From: Sphingobacteriales bacterium
Lineage (GTDB): Bacteria; Bacteroidota; Bacteroidia; Chitinophagales; UBA2359
Length of the DNA: 22,216 bases
Direction: 5' to 3'
Assembly: GCA_016718845.1 (NCBI GenBank)
Contig: JADKCK010000011.1
Location: 1 to 22,216 of the forward strand
Shown: positions 20,628 through 22,216 of the stretch, one piece after another
Numbering within the stretch: position 1 is the stretch's first letter
How the letters are laid out: every line of letters starts with the position of its first letter
The notes under the pieces: model-generated
What the model was told of the DNA's origin: nothing
What the model saw: only the letters and a program-made list of their open reading frames with translations
The model's database searches: none
Translations under genes and position numbers: made by a program

Positions 20628-21951
20628 CTACCTCCACACCACCACTTTTTGTTGTGCCAATGTGTTGCCCGCTTTTATTTGCAGCATATACATGCCCACC
20701 TGCAAGCCCGCCACCGATATAGTAGTGTTGTTTGTTGCGGTTCTTGTTGCAACACCAACTGCCCTGTTAGGTTATGCAGCTCTACGGTTTGGGCGGTAGG
20801 GAGGTTTGGTGATTGATACTTAGGGTGTTAGCCGCTGGGTTTGGATATACGCTAATGGGTACAGTGCTTGTGCTATGCGTGCCTAAACCTTGGTAGTAAC
20901 CTGTGGAGTCGGTTTTGATGACATACAATCTATGATCCTCATTGCCAATTATCATCAATGAATTATCGGGTAAAACTACTACTTTTGATAGATAATCAAC
21001 ATCTGGATATTCTCTTTGCCATAAAACAGCACCGCTGGTATCTATTTTTATAAGCCCATAATGATAAGCTAATAAATACCCATTAGTGTGTCGAGTTATG
21101 TCGTAACCACCTTTACCGCTACCATATTGTGTCCAAATTACACCACCTTGGTTGTTTAACTTTCTTACAAAACCAGCCCCACATACCAACATTTCATCGT
21201 TGGGTAGCATTTCTATGTCTATGGCTATAAAGAAATCTATTGGGTTGCTATTCCAGAGTTCCGTACCTTGTAGGTTGGTTCTGATAATATAGGTGCTTCC
21301 CGAAAAACGAGAATATCCATCTGTGCCATAATACTAAAATAATATAACCATCTTGGGTAGAAACGGGTTTAATTTTTAGGGGCTTGGCTTACTGGTAAAA
21401 CTCGCTTTGGTAAAGTGCATTAAAATAGGTGGTTTGGGATGGCGCATTGCCATTTGCATAATCTATGCGTATCAAAGGCATCTGCCATCATACGCCGTTT
21501 TCGGTATTGCGAAGTTGGTTTGCCCCGCTAACCATAAGGGGTTGCCATCGGGGTATAGTAAAACAATTTTGTATGTTATAGGGTAGGGCTTTTGTCCAAA
21601 TGGTATCGCCTGTGCCTGTAAATTTCATGATAAAACCTATATTGTCTTCGCTCAATCCGGTTGCCAAAAAATTACCATCGGGCATGGCAAATAAACTCCA
21701 AAATCTATTGAATTCACCAACGCCAACAGCCTCTAATGGGTAGGTTTTTTGCCAAATAGAGTCGCCATTTTCATCTGTTTTTAATACCATAAAATCACAG
21801 GCTGAACGTCCTGTTACAAGAAATCCATCATCAACCTGAATAATATCTAAACCGTTAGAACAAAAAGTAGAGTACGTATGTATTTGAGCTATCGCTACAT
21901 ATTGTATTCCCAATAAAATGCAGGCGGTTATTATTAAATTTTCAGCTTTTA
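20628..21951 (-). pseudogene. frameshifted secreted beta-propeller-like protein with T9SS tail
   Basis: Pieces in three frames join into one protein of about 435 residues. They are a hydrophobic N-terminus (LIITACILLGIQYVAIAQ), propeller-like repeats (DGFLVTG, FMVLKTDENGDSIWQKTYP, then IDTSGAVLWQREYPD, VIKTDSTGYYQGLG), and a T9SS sorting domain from SVYPNPAANTLSI to AQQKVVVWR with a TAG at 20628-20630. Such 'DxxGxxxWxxxY' repeats occur in exported Bacteroidota proteins of unknown role. At least four frame changes (about 21487, 21385, 21335 and 20785-20720) are required, without obvious missing sequence. No ATG precedes the signal-like segment in frame. Recent decay and sequencing indels both remain possible. 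Confidence 0.7.
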
Positions 21952-22216
21952 GAAGCTTTTAAAGTGATTAAAGATTTTTCCATTCCTTTAAAAGTTAATA
22001 AACCATCTTCAAGTACACATATCCACGATGCAAACCGCAATTCAGGTTTTGACATATCGGGGTTAATGTTTAGCAGTATGTCACCTACTACGGCGTTGGG
22101 GTAGTTTTCTATAAGGGGTGCAATACTTGTATTAAAATCATTTACCCACACCTGATTTTTGCGTAAATCATTTGGTTGTATGTTGCCTACAATAAAAGGT
22201 TTGTTTAGGAATATGT
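21942..22216 (-). CDS. 3' end of an unidentified gene (runs off the window)
   Basis: The frame is open from the window edge to a TGA at 21942-21944, giving the last 91 residues of a protein. It contains FLNKPFIVGNIQPNDLRKNQ, SIAPLIENYPNAVVGDILLN, and ASWICVLEDGLLTFKGMEK. The nominal start at 22151 is a GTG inside the frame and is not the real start. I recognise no domain. Its last bases touch the N-terminus of the following T9SS gene, so the two may be cotranscribed. Confidence 0.55.
   Translation of the reverse strand, partial: IFLNKPFIVGNIQPNDLRKNQVWVNDFNTSIAPLIENYPNAVVGDILLNINPDMSKPELRFASWICVLEDGLLTFKGMEKSLITLKASKS

Overview
The window looks like a chromosomal segment of a Bacteroidota bacterium, probably near the Saprospiria/Chitinophagia/Sphingobacteriia side. 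Three things point there. Base composition is AT-rich. Four secreted proteins carry type IX secretion (T9SS) sorting domains or fragments of them. Several promoters match the Bacteroidota pattern TTTG, about 20 bases, then TAnnTTTG. No rRNA gene, insertion sequence, prophage or CRISPR array was seen.

Layout. 1-2613: remains of two or three genes, including one protein broken by many frameshifts (235-1658, minus) and the C-terminal part of a secreted dockerin-like/T9SS protein. 2624-2922: an 8-base tandem array followed by a 7-base tandem array. 2963-4989: a secreted PKD-domain protein split by one frameshift. 5053-6226: non-coding, holding a 21/42-base repeat, hairpins and facing copies of a GCCCCGTTAGGGGT element. 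6227-9746 (minus): a secreted esterase and a VWA-domain membrane protein split by a frameshift. 9765-9979: a second 8-base array plus two palindromic or dispersed repeats. 10131-11457 (minus): two tandem paralogues of a PD-(D/E)XK-like protein, the downstream one frameshifted. 11586-12470: a SIMPL-domain protein. 12984-13973: an aldo/keto reductase. 14048-14482 (minus): TadA-like deaminase. 14537-17819 (minus): a tight operon of a DUF262 protein (one frameshift), an AAA ATPase with a DUF3696-like end, and a protein with a RelE-like C-terminus, which is a plausible defence system. 17914-18198: a DUF1294 membrane protein. 20032-20523: an Lrp/AsnC regulator. 20628-21951 (minus): a frameshifted T9SS beta-propeller-like protein. 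21942-22216: the end of an unidentified gene.

The outstanding element is 18318-19795 on the minus strand. It is a self-contained transcription unit with a Bacteroidota promoter, a short leader with a hairpin, eleven tandem copies of a 113-base tRNA-like gene at about 125-base period, and a GAAA-capped rho-independent terminator with a T run. Each intact copy folds by eye into a complete class II cloverleaf with encoded CCA, a Leu-like D arm, an exceptionally long 41-base variable arm, anticodon GUC (aspartate codons) and discriminator G73. I know of no described array like this.

Caution: single-base disruptions are frequent, especially near both window ends, and homologous sequence continues across the breaks in another frame. 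Many may be sequencing indels, so 'pseudogene' and 'frameshift' calls are provisional.
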